NCBI RefSeq assembly: GCF_042453785.1
Contig: NC_091673.1
Coordinates: forward strand, 11,565,501-11,629,500
Reading direction: 5' to 3'
DNA: 64,000 nucleotides
Source of the DNA: Malus domestica
Lineage: Eukaryota > Streptophyta > Magnoliopsida > Rosales > Rosaceae
The translations under genes were made by a program, and so were the position numbers. The notes under the pieces are model-generated. The model had not been told where the DNA came from and did no database searches. It saw only the letters and a program-made list of their open reading frames with translations. Below, piece after piece: positions 11,261 through 22,759 of the stretch; positions within the stretch are counted from its first letter, which is position 1, and each line of letters starts with the position of its first letter.

Positions 11261-11884
11261 CTATTTTGGGTTTATGGGCCTTCGCCCTCCACACAACATT
11301 CCAGCCCATTTATTTTGGGCTTTGCCCTTTTTTTTTTCTTTTTTTTTTACCCTCTGATGGGGTTATACAGATATCTCTGAAAGATACAAAAAATAAATTA
11401 CATCATTTAAAGTAAGGAACTCTTATCTTCCTCCTGGGTCTTCCCGTAGCTTTCTTAGAGAATAGGCAGGGAACATGCATTCCCTTTTATGATGAAAGTT
11501 TCATTGTTGGTAGGCATCTTCTTTGGTGGTCGACACTCTTTTTTGTTTGTGGATGTTCACATGTTAGAGCATAATTTCCCACTTCCTTTTTTTTCTCCTT
11601 TTGCTTTTGCTTTCTTTAACATCATGGTGTCGTCTGTGAATAGTGGGAACGTGCACCCCTTCATGACGAGGGTCTTTATCTTTTTCAGAAGTTGATGCCT
11701 TTCTGAATGGCTCCAGCTATCACGTTCGAGAGCATCTTTTAGTTAGGGTTTTGATATTGAGGTACCCATCCTTTACCCATGTGCTTTTGTGGTGGAATCT
11801 GAGGTACCTATCCTTTACCCATGTGCTTTTGTGGTGGAATCTGAGGTATCCATCCTTTACCCATTCTCTGTTCATTCACTGACC

Positions 11885-12013
11885 AATCAAAAATGCCGCA
11901 AACAATGCCGAGCTGCGACTTCGACACCGGCTCTTCATCCTTCAGCTTGCCCTTAACCGATTTGTAAATGGTGTCGAGCATCTTGAAGGCCTAATTCTCG
12001 CTGAGAGGCTTGG
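11885..12013 (-). pseudogene. Possible captured host coding fragment, identity unknown
   Basis: On the minus strand this stretch reads like protein: AFKMLDTIYKSVKGKLKDEE, followed by PVSKSQLG and preceded by TGPTPTKPLSEN. An in-frame stop precedes AFKML. GC content is higher than in the surrounding retrotransposon DNA. I do not recognise the parent gene with confidence. It lies in the opposite orientation to the glucanase fragment next to it. Confidence 0.4.
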
Positions 12014-12063
12014 TCGGTGTGGGGCCCGTGCAAACCCAGGTCCTCCACATCACGCTCATGCAA

Positions 12064-12203
12064 TTTCGCCTACCGGGACAACCCCGACATGGTCAATCTA
12101 CAGTACGCATTACTAGGGAACTCAACCTCGACCAGCGTGCGTGACCCCATGGGCTATATATATACCAACATGCTGAATGCACAAATTGATGATGTTCGAT
12201 CTG
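12064..12203 (+). pseudogene. Captured GH17 beta-1,3-glucanase fragment (left piece)
   Basis: Reads FAYRDNPDMVNLQYALLGNS then a segment ending YIYTNMLNAQIDDVRS. This matches the plant glucan endo-1,3-beta-glucosidase (GH17) region before the catalytic nucleophile, where FFAY..NP and Y.NMLDAQ.DAV.SA are conserved. The stretch is GC-richer than its surroundings. It lies in the internal region of the outer short LTR element, antisense to it, and ends exactly at the Athila target site. Similarity to the same family resumes at the far side of the insertion (24301). There is no sign of a complete gene. Confidence 0.7.
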
Positions 12204-13744
12204 TGATAGCGATTTTACCACTTGTAAAACAAAGGGTTAAACCATAGAAAATTCTTGCAAGAGAACAAGTGTTTGTAGTATAGAATGGCTCAAGCAAGGT
12301 CGATCTCCTCAGGGACTGATATAAACAATTTACGAGTTTTTGTGTATTTAACTTATTTAACTCTAAGAATTACACTAATTTGACGAAACTAAATATTACT
12401 GGGTGTGAATTAAACAAATATCTAAAATAGGAATTGATTTATAGGAATAATGATTCAACTTAAACAAAACAAGCAAATAAGGAAATTCAAGATAAAATAA
12501 ATGATTGAAGAAAAATAAATTGACAATATGCTAGAGTTCAACCTTTACCAACAACACTTCTACGTAGCTATTCCAATTGCTTAAATAATTGAAAACACAC
12601 ATGCTTTGAAGGTTGGATTTTCCTTGTGTATATTTTACTTGTGACATTCAAGCTAAAACGCATACCACTACATGCAACTTATCCATGACATTTGGATTAA
12701 ATATAAACATGAGTGATTCATTAATCTTGGTGAAAATCCTTTTGTTAAACCATATAATCCCTAAGAGCATGATATTTACCTTAGGAGAGTATAATTCTCA
12801 ATCATAAGAAGCACAACCAATTTTAACGTGACATTCGTTCAAAATTGCATCCGATAACTTTTCTAAGCATCCTAATGGTGTTCAAGCATCAAGATACATA
12901 GATAGTTTAATTTAGTGATTGAAAATATCAAAGCAAGCATATAACAACACTTAAGCAATTGAAAATTAAAACTACGTATTCATGTTGCGGCTCATGGCCT
13001 CACTCTAGCATAATAAATTAGTTACACATAATTATGTTCATACATAAGAAATTATCCATAAAAAATAACAAGAAAGAAAAACACCCGTTTTTGGTTCTTG
13101 GTTCCTTCTCTGCTTTTCTTTTTCTCCCCTGCACTGCGCAGTACGTGCCTCTCTCTCTTCCGTCTCACCACTGCTCTCCCTCTCTTTTCCCTGCCAGTCA
13201 CGTTTTCTCCTGGTCTGCCCTGCTCTCTGTTTGCGCACTCCACTTATTCCCCTCTGCCCGTGTCTCTCCTTATTCATTTATCTCAGTCCCTCTTCCTCTC
13301 TCCACGCTTGTTGCCTTCCACTTTCAATTCTTTTCTTTTATCTTTTTCTTCCGTGCTCTCCCACTTCTCTCTTTTATTATTCTATCCATCCTTGTGCCAT
13401 CCTCACTGTCTATCCTTTATGCCGTGTCTTCCATCAACCCACTTTCTGCTGCCTTTGATATTCTTTTATTCTTTTCCTTTCACTCTTCATTGTCTGCAAG
13501 CTTTTGCTTTAAACAATAAGGCAATCATCCTTTCAAAACATCACCCCGTGGAGACAAGCTCCACTTCCATTTCTCTTATTTGTTTTTATTAATTCCTTTT
13601 CTCTATTTTACTTGAAAGTGATCCTAAAATAAATTTAACTGCACATTAACACAAGATAAGGTAAAATGCCACAATTTTAACACGAAAACATCACAAAGAC
13701 TTTAGAAATTGATGATATAAATGCATGAAATATATGCGTGATCA
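12204..13744 (-). repeat. 3' LTR of the Athila element
   Basis: 1541 bp, almost identical to 22760-24300. It contains a long pyrimidine-rich tract (about 13100-13500) that leaves accidental ORFs of about 160 residues open; the same ORFs recur in the other LTR. Confidence 0.93.
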
Positions 13745-15380
13745 AATACCCCCAAACTTACATTTTTGTTAGTCCTCTAGCAAAACAAAACCACTCAACT
13801 AAGACTAGATTCAACAACTTAGTAGCCAACTTCTCAAATTCGATTTCAGAGATAAGTGCTAATCATGATACAGACAATCAAGAACTAATCAAGAGCTCAA
13901 AACATCGTCCAATAGTTAACCAAATTTCCTTCAAACAAAAACGTTGAAAAGCCATGTGTGAGCTAGCCATGTCAATGCAATTCCAAGCTCCTTTAAATCA
14001 TCATATGCAAACATGTGAGTTTCTCACAAGACATACGCTCATTCACTCATAAGTTTTGGTTAATGTGTTTCACTCAAGTGATCTCATTGTACATGCCGCC
14101 ATATGCTTACTTGTCCACCTAACTCGCTCATCAATATTTAAGTAATACCTTGGATCAATAGGACTTTATTACGGTTGTAATGGGGCTAAAGGTGATAGGC
14201 TAATGAAAGAGAGGATATGGAAATCAAAAATTTTGAGAAAGTACACTTTGGTAGTTTTCCAACACCTCAATATCACACCACCTAAAATTGAAAGCAAAAT
14301 AATAAAACCTCGAGCACCTGTTACTCCCCAAATTTAACTTTAAAATGAAATTTATACTCTACCGACACATTTTCAACAAATCAACACTCTCCAATTTTCA
14401 TATATTTCATTTTTTTTTTTTTCTCTCTTTTTTCTTTTTTCTTTTTTTTTTTTTTTTTTTTTTTCATTTTTGTTTTTTTCAATGAGAGAAACAAATCTGC
14501 AAAAGCTACATCACCCATCAAATTCACATGTCATTATAATACACATGCTCCATCCATCTTTCTACATAAATGAACTCCCAAAAGCACAACCCATGTAATA
14601 CTTTCTCAAAACAATAAGGAATCAATTTTTGTGTATGGGCTCAACTCCAATATTGGAGCAAGGTAAAGAGATGTGGCTAACAAAGAAATGGTTTAGTTAA
14701 AGGCTCAATGGGCTACTACGGATAAACATAGCATATAAGGTAGGCATGAAAGGCTCAAACGATCCAAAGATGGCCTATATCACTTCCAAGTTATTACATG
14801 AATTGAGTAATGAATCGAGTAGTATAAAGCAAGTTCTAGAGATACATGTACAGTGAGATCATACGCACAAGAAGGAATGAGATTGATGCATAATGGTTCA
14901 ATCATGTATAGGCTCAAAAACTCACAAGGTTTACATAATCTCACATGATTCACATATGAAACGCTAAATCATGCTCAAGTTTCACATTGACAAGACTAGG
15001 CACATTTATTTTTCAAGTTGATTTCTGGAAATCACAGTTAACACAAAGACAACGAAAAGAACTTAGACTTCTTGAAAGTAAGAAGGAAATTAAATCAAAT
15101 CTCATCATTGAATTGAGAAGTAGCTACAAACAACAATAAAAATGCAAAAACTTTTTTTTTTTTTTTTATTTTTAAAATTTAATAAATAAACTAACGAAAT
15201 ATATTTCCACCCCCAAACTTAATTATAGCATTGTCCCCAATGATAATGAAAGGAATTTTTTAACAATAAGACATAAAAATGGAAGGAAAGAAATATAAAA
15301 TGAAATAAAGACACAAAAAGAAAAGGAAAGAACACACCAATTTGTGTAAGCGAGGAGAGCAGTAGTGTGAGAGATGCTGA
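13745..15380. other. Non-coding spacer of the Athila element with a second PPT-like tract
   Basis: AT-rich, with long poly-T tracts (about 14409-14464 and 15152-15168) and no credible ORF. A second copy of the polypurine motif (AAGTTTGGGGGTGG on the minus strand) lies at 15207-15220, well away from the LTR. In env-bearing Athila elements this zone holds the envelope-like gene; I see none here. Confidence 0.6.
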
Positions 15381-15617
15381 CACGTCTGGAAAAGCAGATT
15401 CCTCTCCGATTTCCGAGCTTGCCTCTTCGAAATCTGAGCTCCGTCGAGTGCAGAGGTTGCATGTGACGAGTACGGACAAATCTGGAACAAAGGATGACCC
15501 GTGGTTTCTGAGCAAGCTCAGCTTTTGAGAAAGCTAGCGATTCTTTTGATTTTTTTAGTTGGCCTCTTCGAAATTTGGAATTGCCTCTTCGATCACCGAA
15601 ATCCCATCGCGTGCTGA

Positions 15618-15629
15618 TTTTTATAGAGG
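15618..15629 (+). promoter_or_regulatory. TATA-like box for the antisense ORF
   Basis: TTTTTATAGAGG lies about 110 bp before the ATG at 15739, a usual plant TATA-to-ATG distance. Upstream are three direct copies of GCCTCTTCGA (15421, 15562, 15583), possible activator sites. Function is inferred from position only. Confidence 0.4.
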
Positions 15630-15738
15630 TATGCAGGACGTTCAAAGCACACTTGAATTTCTGCCTTCAAAAACTCCCTCTTTGCATTTCTACGATCTTG
15701 ACTTGTTCGACCTCTTCTTTCTTTAACACCTCTGAAAA

Positions 15739-16371
15739 ATGTCTGGCCCTTCCGACCGTCGTTTTGACTTGAATCTTGGTGAAGAGGCAGCTCCGCCTTC
15801 ACCAGATAACATATGGCGCCCATCCTTCATATCCCCTACCGGTCCCCTTACCGTGGGGGATTCGGTGATGAAAAATGATATGACAGCTGCGGTGGTGGCC
15901 CGGAACCTTGTCACTCCTAGAGATAACAGACTGCTCTCTAGACGATCTGATGAGTTGGCTGTGAAGGAGTCTCTGGCACTTAGCGTGCAGTGTGCGGGTT
16001 CTGTGTCTAACATGGCCCAACGCCTCTTTGCTCGAACCCGTCAAGTTGAGTCGTTGGCGGCTGAAGTAATGAGTCTCAAAGAGGAGATTAGAGGACTCAA
16101 GCATGAAAATAAACAATTGCACAAGCTTGCACACAACTATGCCACAACCATGAAGAGGAAAATTGACCAGATACATGAACCTGATGGTCAGATTTTACTT
16201 GATCATCGGAGGTTTGTGGGTTTATTCCAACAGCATCTGCCTTCGTCTTCTGGGGCGGCACCGCGTAGTGAAGCTCCAACTGATCAACCTCCGATACCTC
16301 CTCCTTCTGTGGCCCCGCCGACTGCTGAGGCCCTGCCGACTACTGAAGCTCCTCCTTCGCAGCCTATGTGA
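15739..16371 (+). CDS. Antisense coiled-coil ORF carried by the Athila element
   Basis: An intact 210-residue ORF on the strand opposite to gag-pol, placed between integrase and the 3' LTR and converging on the end of pol. The N-terminus (MSGPSDRRFDLNLGEEAAPP) contains an FDLNLGEE stretch that resembles an EAR-like DLNL motif. Residues ~85-140 form a heptad-rich helix (RQVESLAAEVMSLKEEIRGL then KHENKQLHKLAH), very likely a coiled coil. The C-terminal ~45 residues are Pro/Ala/Thr-rich low complexity. No enzyme motif or zinc finger is seen. Extra antisense ORFs are known in some plant Ty3/gypsy lineages, chiefly Tat-type. A TATA-like box and repeated GCCTCTTCGA motifs upstream suggest its own promoter. 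The role is unknown. That it has stayed open in a young element suggests, but does not prove, selection. Confidence 0.6.
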   Translation: MSGPSDRRFDLNLGEEAAPPSPDNIWRPSFISPTGPLTVGDSVMKNDMTAAVVARNLVTPRDNRLLSRRSDELAVKESLALSVQCAGSVSNMAQRLFARTRQVESLAAEVMSLKEEIRGLKHENKQLHKLAHNYATTMKRKIDQIHEPDGQILLDHRRFVGLFQQHLPSSSGAAPRSEAPTDQPPIPPPSVAPPTAEALPTTEAPPSQPM

Positions 16372-16673
16372 AAGCTCCTCATTCGAAGCTTATTTTTTTT
16401 ATTTATCTGCTCAATGTTCCTTTCCCTTTTTTTTTTATGAATGAAAAAGAAAAAAAAAATGTTGCAAGAAGTTGTGGTAGAGATTGCAAAATCATTACCT
16501 GCATAAAGGAACACAAGTAGGACTTAAACACAAAAACCAAAAAAACAAGAGAAAAACAGAACAAGAACATTTAAAATTATTCAAAATAAAAATGAAAGAT
16601 AGAAAGCTTGGGTTGCCTCCCAAGAAGCGCTTTAGTTACTGTCTAGAGCTAGACATTCTGTTGGCAGCTTGAT

Positions 16674-19600
16674 TCAAATAACAGGTTCCTTCAAAGTGAT
16701 GGAATCCTTAGCAAGATCATATGGAGACTCCTTGTATAACTTCAAGCGATGTCCATTAACTTTGAAGACAAAACCAGTTTGCATGTTTTGGATATCCACA
16801 GCCCTATGAAGATGAACCTGTACAACAAGATATGGACCATTCCAACGTGATTTGAGCTTTCCTGGGAATAGTTTCAATCTTGAATTAAAAAGTAAAACCT
16901 TCTGGCCCGGTTGAAACTCTTTACGAAGGATGTGAGCATCATGAAATTTCTTGGTCTTATCCTTGTAAATCCTTGCATTCTCATAAGCATCATTCCTTAT
17001 TTCTTCAAGTTCATTCAACTGCAACTTCCGCTTCTCTCCCGCTGCTTGGTAGTCAAAATTGAGATGCTTAATGGCCCAATATGCCTTGTGCTCAAGTTCC
17101 ATAGGTAGATGGCAAGCTTTCCCATACACCAAACGAAAAGGAGACATCCCAATTGGTGTCTTATAAGCTGTCCTATATGCCCACAAAGCATCTGTAAGCT
17201 TTAAACTCCAATCCTTTCGAGATGAACTAACAGTTTTCTCAAGAATCCTCTTGAGCTCCCGATTAGATACTTCAACTTGTCCAGATGTCTGTGGATGGTA
17301 TGGAGTGGCTATGCGATGGTGAATATGATACTTGGCACAAAGGGTAGCCATGGTGCGGTTTAAGAAATGCGTACCTTCGTCACTGATGATAGCACGAGGT
17401 ACTCCAAATCGGGGAAAAATAGTATTCTGCAAGAAACCTAACACCACAGAACTTTTGCATGTTGGAGAAGCTATTGCCTCCACCCACTTAGAAACATAAT
17501 CAACCGCCACCAAGATGTAGAGATTGCCATGTGAAGAAGGGAAAGGTCCCATGAAGTCTATACCCCAAACATCAAATAATTCAATCACCAAAATACTTTG
17601 TTGGGGCATCTCATTTCTTTGAGAAAGATTTCCAACTCGTTGACACTTATCACAAGCCTGGCAGCATAGGTATGCATCTTTGAATAACGATGGCCAAAAG
17701 AAACCACTCTGTAAGATCTTGGCCGCTGTCCTTCTTGGTCCAAAATGACCACCACATGCATAGTGGTGAGCAAACTTCAAAATGCTTTCTTGTTCTTCTA
17801 AGGGGACACACCGACGAATGATTTGATCTTGGCAATGCTTGAAAAGGTATGGCTCATCCCAAAAGTAGTGTTTTACAGTGGAGAGAAATTTCTTCCTTTG
17901 TTGGTAACTGAACTCTGATGGTATTTCTCCAGAAGCCAAATAATTTGCGATGTCAGCATACCATGGTACTTGATGAGTAACTGCTAGAAGTTGCTCGTCT
18001 GGAAAGCTCTCTTGCAGGGGCAATGAATCTGCCTCATCAGTGCTTGCATTTACTAATCTTGAGAGATGATCCGCCACAACATTTTCACGTCCCTTTTTAT
18101 CTAGGATCTCCAAATCAAACTCTTGCAAGAGAAGGACTCATCAAAGCAATCGTGGTTTGGCCTGTTTTTTAGACAATAAGTATTTGAGAGCAGAATGATC
18201 AGAATACACAATGACTTTAGCACCAACTAAGTACGATCGAAACTTTTCAAGAGCAAATACCACTGCAAGTAATTCTTTTTCTGTAGTGGCATAATTCAGC
18301 TGAGCATCATTCAAAGTGCGGCTGGCATAATATATAACATGGGGGAGCTTGTCACGTCGCTGACCAAGAACAGCACCCACAGCGTAATCGGAAGCATCGC
18401 ACATGAGCTCAAAAGGAAGGGTCCAATCTGGAGCTGTTATAATTGGGGCTGATGTGAGAAGATCCTTCAATTTGTTGAAAGCATCATGACAATCTGCATT
18501 AAAATCAAAACAAGCATCTTTAGCAAGTAAATTACAAAGAGGACGACTAATTTTGGAAAAATCCTTGATGAATCTTCGATAAAAACCAGCATGTCCCAAG
18601 AAAGATCTCACATTCTTCACAGAAGTTGGTGGTGGTAATTTGACGATCACCTCAATCTTTGCCTTGTCGACCTCTATTCCTTTGCTTGAAATTAGATGTC
18701 CTAGCACAATGCCATGCTTAACCATAAAATGGCATTTCTCCCAATTTAACACAAGATTAGTCTCCCTGCATCTTTCCAAAACCAAAGACAAGTTATCCAA
18801 ACATATATCAAAAGAATTACCAAAAACAGAAAAGTCATCCATAAAAACCTCAACAATATTTTCAACCATTCCAGAAAAAATACTCATCATGCATCGTTGG
18901 AAAGTGGCAGGGGCATTGCACAATCCAAATGGCATTCGTTTGTATGCAAATGTACCAAAAGCGCATGTAAATGTTGTCTTCTCTTGATCCTCAGGGGCAA
19001 TTGGAATTTGGTTGTACCCTGAATACCCATCTAAGAAACAATAGAAAGAATGACCAGCTAGTCTCTCGAGCATCTGATCAATGAATGGCAGCGGAAAATG
19101 ATCCTTTCTAGTGCTGTTATTGGGCTTTCTATAGTCAACACACATTCGCCATCCGGTGGTCATCCTTGTAGGCACAAGCTCGTTGTTATCATTCTTCACC
19201 ACAGTAATACCAGTTTTCTTTGGAACCACCTGAGTCGGGCTCACCCATTTGCTATCCGAGATTGGATAAATGATACCTGCATCGAGTAACTTCATCACCT
19301 CAACTCTTACGACTTCCTTCATGATCGGATTTAGACGTCTTTGAGCTTCAACAGTTGGTTTAGTCCCAGCCTCCATAAAAATCCTATGCATGCACAAAGC
19401 TGGACTAATGCCTTTTATGTCAGCAAGTGTCCACCCCAGAGCATCTTGATACTTGCGAAGAACTCTTAGTAATTTGTCTTCCTCCGTGTCATTAAGATTA
19501 GCAGCAATAATAACAAGTAAGGTCTCATTCACCCCGAGATGAGCATACTTGAGGTGGCTCGGCAGTAGCTTGAGCTCTAACTTCGGAGCTTGCTCACTTG

Positions 19601-22199
19601 AAGGAAGAAGGGGCTGCTTAGGTTCTCCAAGGCTTTCATAAACATGTCGCCACTTTGGATTATGAATTGGTGCACTATCCAATGCAGCGATGACGTCCAC
19701 CACATTTTCTTCCATAGATAAAGTAGCATCATGGTTGGTGAGGCAAGTTAACAGATCATCATTAGATGATCGTGAGGCAAAGTTTGCATGCACAATCCCA
19801 TCCAAAACATCAACACGAAAACACTCTTCAGGTTCGAAAGGACGCTTGACAGCTTCAAAAAGTTTGAATACAACTGACTCTCCTTGCACTCTTAAGGTTA
19901 AAGTACCTGCTTCCATATCAATAAGTGTCCGGGCGGTGGCCATGAATGGTCGGCCTAAAATGAGAGGCACTTCCTTGTCTTCCTCCATGTCAAGTACAAA
20001 GAAATCAGCTGGGAGATAGAATTTATCCACCTTAATAATCACATCTTCCAAAATACCCAAAGGATAGGTCACGGACCTATCTGCCAATTGAAGACTCACA
20101 GATGTGGGCTTGAGTTCTCCTTCACCTAATTTTTGAAAAACAGAATAAGGCATAAGGTTAACACTTGCTCCTAAATCAATCAATACTTTATGAAAATCAA
20201 GACTACCAATAGTACAAGAGATAGTGAAACTCCCCGGATCTTTCTTCTTGGGTGGTAGCTTATGTAAGATGACAGCACTGCATTGCTCAGATAAAATCAC
20301 CTTCTCGTATTCCAAGAACTTTTTCTTTTTAGAACATAGCTCCTTCAGAAATTTGGCATATGATGGGATCTGTTTAATAGCATCTAATAGAGGCAAATTA
20401 ATTTGAACCTTAGCCAACGTCTTCATGAATTCAATGCATTGTTGATCCTTGGAACATTGTTGCTGCCTTTGTGGAAATGGCAAAGGTGGCTTGTATGGTG
20501 GCTTGTCAGAAGGTGCAAATAAAATACCAAGGCCTTTTTCCTTGTTTGCATCAGAGTTGCGTCGAGATTGCACATTGTCACTTGCACTAGGATCTGGAAT
20601 ACTTGCTTCAGAAATAGCCTCTGACCGAGACTTTGCAGCTAATGGTGCACTTTCAGTAAGCTCTTCTTCTTCCACTTCGGCTTCATGGTGCTCCACTTCT
20701 CTGTTGTCATAGCTCTTGCCACTTTTCAATGTCCGTATTACTTTGCAATGCTCCATCCCTCTTGGATTTTGCTCAGATTGGCTTGGAAACTTTCCTTTCT
20801 CTCTTTCATTGAACATGGTAGCAAGTTGTCCAACTTGAGTCTCCAAATTCCCCACTGATGCCGTGAGATTCTGAATGCTAGTTTGTGTGGATTGGACAAA
20901 ACTGTTGGTGCTAGTAGAGAGAGCGGACATATGTTGAGCTAGCTGTGACATTTGGTCTTCAAGAGATGGTTTCTTAGTCTCACTAGTTGATTGGTAAGAC
21001 TGTTGGTATTGACGTGGCTGTTGGTTGCCACCCCAACTGAGATTGGGATGGTTCTTCCACCCAGGATTATATGTATTGGAATAAGGGTCACTTCTGGGTC
21101 TAGTGAAATTATTCACCATATTCACATGCTCTTGCACAAGCTCAGGATAGCTATCCTTGTTGGGGCATTGAGTGATGTCATGAGTTGTTGCACTACAAAT
21201 GATGCACGCTTCTTGGGCATTGGGCATGGAAGATACCTGCATTAAGGCAGCAAATTTGGCATTAAAATTATTTTCCATTTTAGCAATTTGAGCTGAAACA
21301 TTAGGATAACTGTGAGAAATCTCAAAAACTCCCCTCTTTTGTGTTTGTTCTTCTGTCCATTGTTGGGATTCAGAAGCCATCATATCAAACAACTCAAATG
21401 CTTCCCTTGCTGATTTTGACATTAATGACCCTCCAGCAGATGCATTCACGTGACTCTTGGTGGTGGCATTGAGACCATCATAAAATATGTTCATTTGAAG
21501 GTTAGAATCAAACCCAGCATGAGGACATTTTGTGTACATCTCATTATACCGTTCCCAAGCTTCATGGAAAGACTCGTTCGGCTTTTGAGCGAAAGCCAAT
21601 ATCTCTTTCTTGAGTGCAAGCGTCTTGGAAGAAGGAAAAAACTTATTGAGAAATTTGTCTTGCAATTCTATCCATGTTGTAATGCTATTGGCAGGCAGAG
21701 AATGCAGCCATGCCTTGGCTTTGTCCTTCAAAGAGAACGGGAACAAACGTAACTTGATAGCTTCAGAAGAGAAACCTCTGATTATGGTGTTGTCACATGC
21801 CTCAATAAAATCAACCAAATGCATGTTGGGATCACTGTTTGGCAACCCATGAAAGGAGGGCAATATGTTGAGGATGTGAGGTTTGATTTCAAAGGATGTC
21901 CCATCTTCCACATCTGGATATATAATGCACCTCGGCACTGCATTGATTCTCGCCGCCAATGAATTCCTTAAAGGTTGACCTGCTGCAGGTAAGGCTAGGG
22001 CCATGTGTGCAACTGGTATCAAAGGTTGGAAAATAGATGTGCCGCTCTCAGGATCACGGAACAAATCCTTAAGAAAAGTATCACCAAGGTTGGAATCTTG
22101 TGCTAAATATTTTTCTCTAGCTAACTTCCTTGCACTTCTCTCTGGTTCAGGGTCATAAGGAATAAGCACTTGATTCTTGGACCTTGTTCCAATCACCAT
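16674..22199 (-). CDS. Athila gag-pol polyprotein region (about one break)
   Basis: Read on the minus strand: gag (about 20.8-22.2 kb; capsid-like [20 protein letters not shown], and a CCHC knuckle [15 protein letters not shown] near 21.2 kb); protease ([13 protein letters not shown] near 20.2 kb); reverse transcriptase (about 18.6-19.4 kb; [16 protein letters not shown] and the catalytic FMDD); RNase H (about 18.0-18.5 kb; [14 protein letters not shown]); and integrase (about 16.7-17.9 kb; HHCC zinc-binding region, then [19 protein letters not shown] and [16 protein letters not shown]). The RT and integrase wording and order are those of the Athila lineage. The reading frame is close to complete, with about one interruption, so this copy may depend on proteins from a sister copy. 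Confidence 0.9.
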
Positions 22200-22735
22200 A
22201 TACTACACCTGAACAAACAATAGAAATATTAAGCCACAATAAAAAATAAAAGTAAAATAAAATAAAACTTAACAGAAACTAACTAAACAACAAAAACAAA
22301 AAGAAAAAGAAAGTAAGTAAACCTAGATGAATTAAAAACACAAATTATGCAAATTGGCAACCACTAGTTAATTAAACGAAAACAAAAATCTCACACCACA
22401 CATCCACTACACTTAATAAAAGATCAAAACTCACTAAATTAATAGCTGTTTTTTTTTTTTTTAATTTTAAATAATTTTTTTTTTTTTAACTTTAATATAA
22501 TAATTTTTTTTTTTTTAATAATATGTGGTTTAAAACAGAAATTTGTGAAAGGGATACATAAACAGATTTCTAACGCAAATATACAACATTATTACGGTAC
22601 CAAAGTTAATCAAGAAGGATTCTTTAAATAATTTTTTTTTTTTTAAATTAATTTTTTTTTAATGATTAATAAAAATAAGACATAAACATAAGTATAAGAA
22701 AAATAAACACAAAAACTCGGGAACTGTTGGCACAG

Positions 22736-22753
22736 TCCCCGGCAACGGCGCCA
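22736..22753 (-). other. Primer-binding site of the Athila element
   Basis: Minus strand TGGCGCCGTTGCCGGGGA, six bases inside the 5' LTR. It is complementary to the 3' end expected of a plant tRNA-Asp, the usual Athila primer. Confidence 0.85.
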
Positions 22754-22759
22754 ATTTCT

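Noticed and set aside
13034-13592. ORFs of about 160 residues in the Athila LTR
   Set aside because: They repeat in both LTRs (again at 23590-24148), come from a pyrimidine-rich tract and have no domain.
15223-15645. Minus-strand 140-residue ORF near the antisense Athila gene
   Set aside because: No recognisable domain. It overlaps the proposed promoter region and ends in a hydrophobic low-complexity stretch from AT-rich DNA.
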